This document shows positions 61,861-64,000 of a stretch of 64,000 nt of DNA, piece after piece; position 1 is the first letter of the stretch, and every line of letters starts with the position of its first letter. The notes below the pieces were generated by a model. It searched no databases. It had not been told where the DNA came from and saw only the letters and a program-made list of their open reading frames with translations. Source of the DNA: Numida meleagris (lineage: Eukaryota > Chordata > Aves > Galliformes > Numididae). The translations under genes and the position numbers were made by a program. The stretch spans positions 104,928,353-104,992,352 of the forward strand of contig NC_034410.1 in NCBI RefSeq assembly GCF_002078875.1, in the 5' to 3' direction.

Positions 61861-64000
61861 TCCTGCGTTGGGTTGATGAATCTTTGTGCAGCCTGTAAGT
61901 AAACACCACTCACAAAAGCTTATGATGCTGACTCCATACATGAATCCTGCACAACCAGACGATGGTTTCCACCCTCCAAATGTTGTTAAGAAGAGTAAGT
62001 TCCATCCTGAGCAGTGCCAGAATATCAGTTTCATCAGCTCTGACCTAGGTGAGTTACAGGCAGGCTCATTGGTGAAGGGAAGACCCCACTGCAAAGTTTC
62101 AACCTACTGCAGCTCTAGGCTGCAGTTCTGTAGGTCTGACAGAAATCTCCTGGTCGTCTCTGCACCAGCAGAGAAGGAAGATGGAAAGGAGTTGGAATAG
62201 ACAGTTTCCTCATCCACTGGAAACTGAAGAAAAAGCAGCTTTGAGGGTTGTGCCATTTGTGCAAGTTTTAGATGATGTGGGCTTGAATTTTTGAAAAAAA
62301 AAAAAAGACTTATTTTCTCTTTTAGGTTTTTCCTGAAATCATCTCTTTAAACTAATGAGACTCCTCGAATACACGAGAAGGCACAGATCTTCTGTCACCG
62401 TTTATGCCATGGATCATCAGCTTAGGTATTCACTATTCACAGTGAAATGTGCTTAAGGTAGACTTACTCCATTCATACAAAACGTTCTTCATCAGCCAAA
62501 GGGTTTTGAAAACAGGGTTGTTTTGCACAAATACAAACAAAAGTGGAATGCAGAATGCAAAGAAGCAAGAAGCGATTTCCACGCAAGAGACTGAGATACA
62601 AAGGCAGCTTCACAAATGCGATTCCTCCAGTGTGTTTTTCTGGAATGTTTAGGACAGGCACGAGGAACCTTTTGTTAAAGAGGAAACCAGAAGGATTCTG
62701 AAGGTGTTTTGCAAAGTACAACTTTCGAAACCACAAATTGCAGCTAATGCCTTCTGAAAACACTGCAGTGATTGAAGAATTTTCCAAATGGAAGAAGAGG
62801 TTTTTAGATGAAGTGCTGATACCACTTTAAATGAATCCAACTGGTTTTCTATGTGTGTGTATGTGTGGATGCTGAAGGAAAAGAAAAATTTGGGAAAATG
62901 CTACATTTGTTTAAATCTCCTTCCCTTGCTTTTAATTTCTAAATAGATTCCCTCTTATCTGTTCACTTGTAAGGACAACTAAATTCAAATCCAGTGTGTC
63001 ACAAAATCAAATGCTACTTGACCAAGGCTCTGAGCAGAGTGACCACACTCTGTGTGGCAAGAAACTGGGAGAAAACAGCTCAATTTCTGCCTTTCTTTGC
63101 TGGATAAAATCACAGACATCATCTGGATGCTAATCGGAGTCATTGTAGAACCGTGTTAGATGCCCTGTTCTCATCCAATATTGTGGCAGGTAACACAGTA
63201 CCTGTGTTCTTCAAGAAAAGGATCAATGACACAAAGGTACTTTTCTGCTGCAGGGAGAAAACAGACAATTAGAAAATCACTATTTGTATTTAATTTCTGT
63301 TTACACTGGTTGACCACATCTCTTGTAAGCGCAGATTTCTCTCTAGCTTCAGAAATACACAAATATAGCAGCACCAGAAGTCTCCTCTCGTTTTACTTTG
63401 CAATTCAGGAATGCTTTATTAATCAACGCAAGATGCATTCATTGAACTGGATTAATCCTGCATAAGTAATTTTGAAATTTCCTGCTGAAGTTATTTTTCA
63501 TTTCTGGGAACAAATCATTTATTTGGATTTTCATATATCAGGATCACAGAGATTTGCCACAGTCAGATTTTAATTTTAGTTACATATGAGCTGACTTATA
63601 TATTAGGGCACATAGTTTTGCATGAGAGCACCTTCTAAAATCTGTAATTGGTGTGGAACACTGACATGCACAGAATACATCTGACAAGGTCCAGAGAGTT
63701 AGGTTCAGTTTTGCTGATCAACATCTATGCTGCAGATTAACTGAATCTTTTATGGCATTACAAACCCACCAGAATTCATTAGTGTACTTTCCCTTCCTGC
63801 TCTGACCTCCAGCGCTGCTGTCACTCCATCCCTGCTCTGAACACGAGAGACTGAAGCTCTGATGTCTTCCTGCTGCTGCACTAACAACATAAATGAGAAT
63901 GTGTATCTTTAACTGCTCGAATGCTGCTGGGCATTACCACCCTGCCCTCATCAGCAGTCACCTCGTTGTGATTCCTACCTCCTTTGTCTGTACCTGGAAA
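61861..64000. other. Intergenic stretch, no recognised feature
   Basis: About 2.1 kb to the end of the window. Frames reach about 104 codons with no recognisable content. Confidence 0.5.

Noticed and set aside
1..64000. CRISPR array, operon, tRNA or rRNA gene
   Set aside because: None seen. Repeats here are LINE tails, transposon ends and microsatellites in a vertebrate setting.

Overview
The window looks like nuclear DNA of a bird, most likely a galliform such as chicken or a relative. The evidence is the repeat content: many 5'-truncated CR1 LINE copies ending in the short 3' repeat (gattctatgattctatga type), two short mariner copies of the Galluhop type, one diverged avian ERVL-type solo LTR and a hAT/Charlie-like fragment. 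The DNA is AT-rich with a single CpG island, and it shows split exons with GT-AG introns. No bacterial operon, CRISPR array, rRNA or tRNA gene was seen.

The only protein gene I can support lies on the minus strand and fills the left half of the window. It is a six-exon Rab small GTPase: start codon at 32436 inside a CpG island, stop codon at 1639. Joining the exons gives 627 coding bases and a 208-residue protein with an open frame throughout. All nucleotide-binding motifs (G1 to G5), the Rab-specific RabF motifs and a C-terminal double-cysteine prenylation motif are present. Motifs around switch II and the G4-G5 region are closest to the Rab8/Rab10/Rab13 group, particularly Rab10. The P-loop, an enlarged Ala/Ser-rich switch-I region and the tail do not match any Rab I can name, so I leave the symbol empty. 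It is the best candidate here for something poorly described.

The five introns (about 1.1 to 9.2 kb) hold CR1 copies of different ages, both mariner copies and a perfect 13-bp hairpin. From about 32.7 kb to 64 kb I see no convincing coding exon. That half holds CR1 insertions, including one nested inside another at 49.5-52.8 kb and one with a 48-bp in-frame tandem duplication at 41.7 kb. It also holds the solo LTR at 48.8-49.3 kb, a hAT/Charlie-like end near 58.1 kb, an ancient LINE/SINE-like tail near 58.6 kb, and some simple or degenerate tandem repeats.
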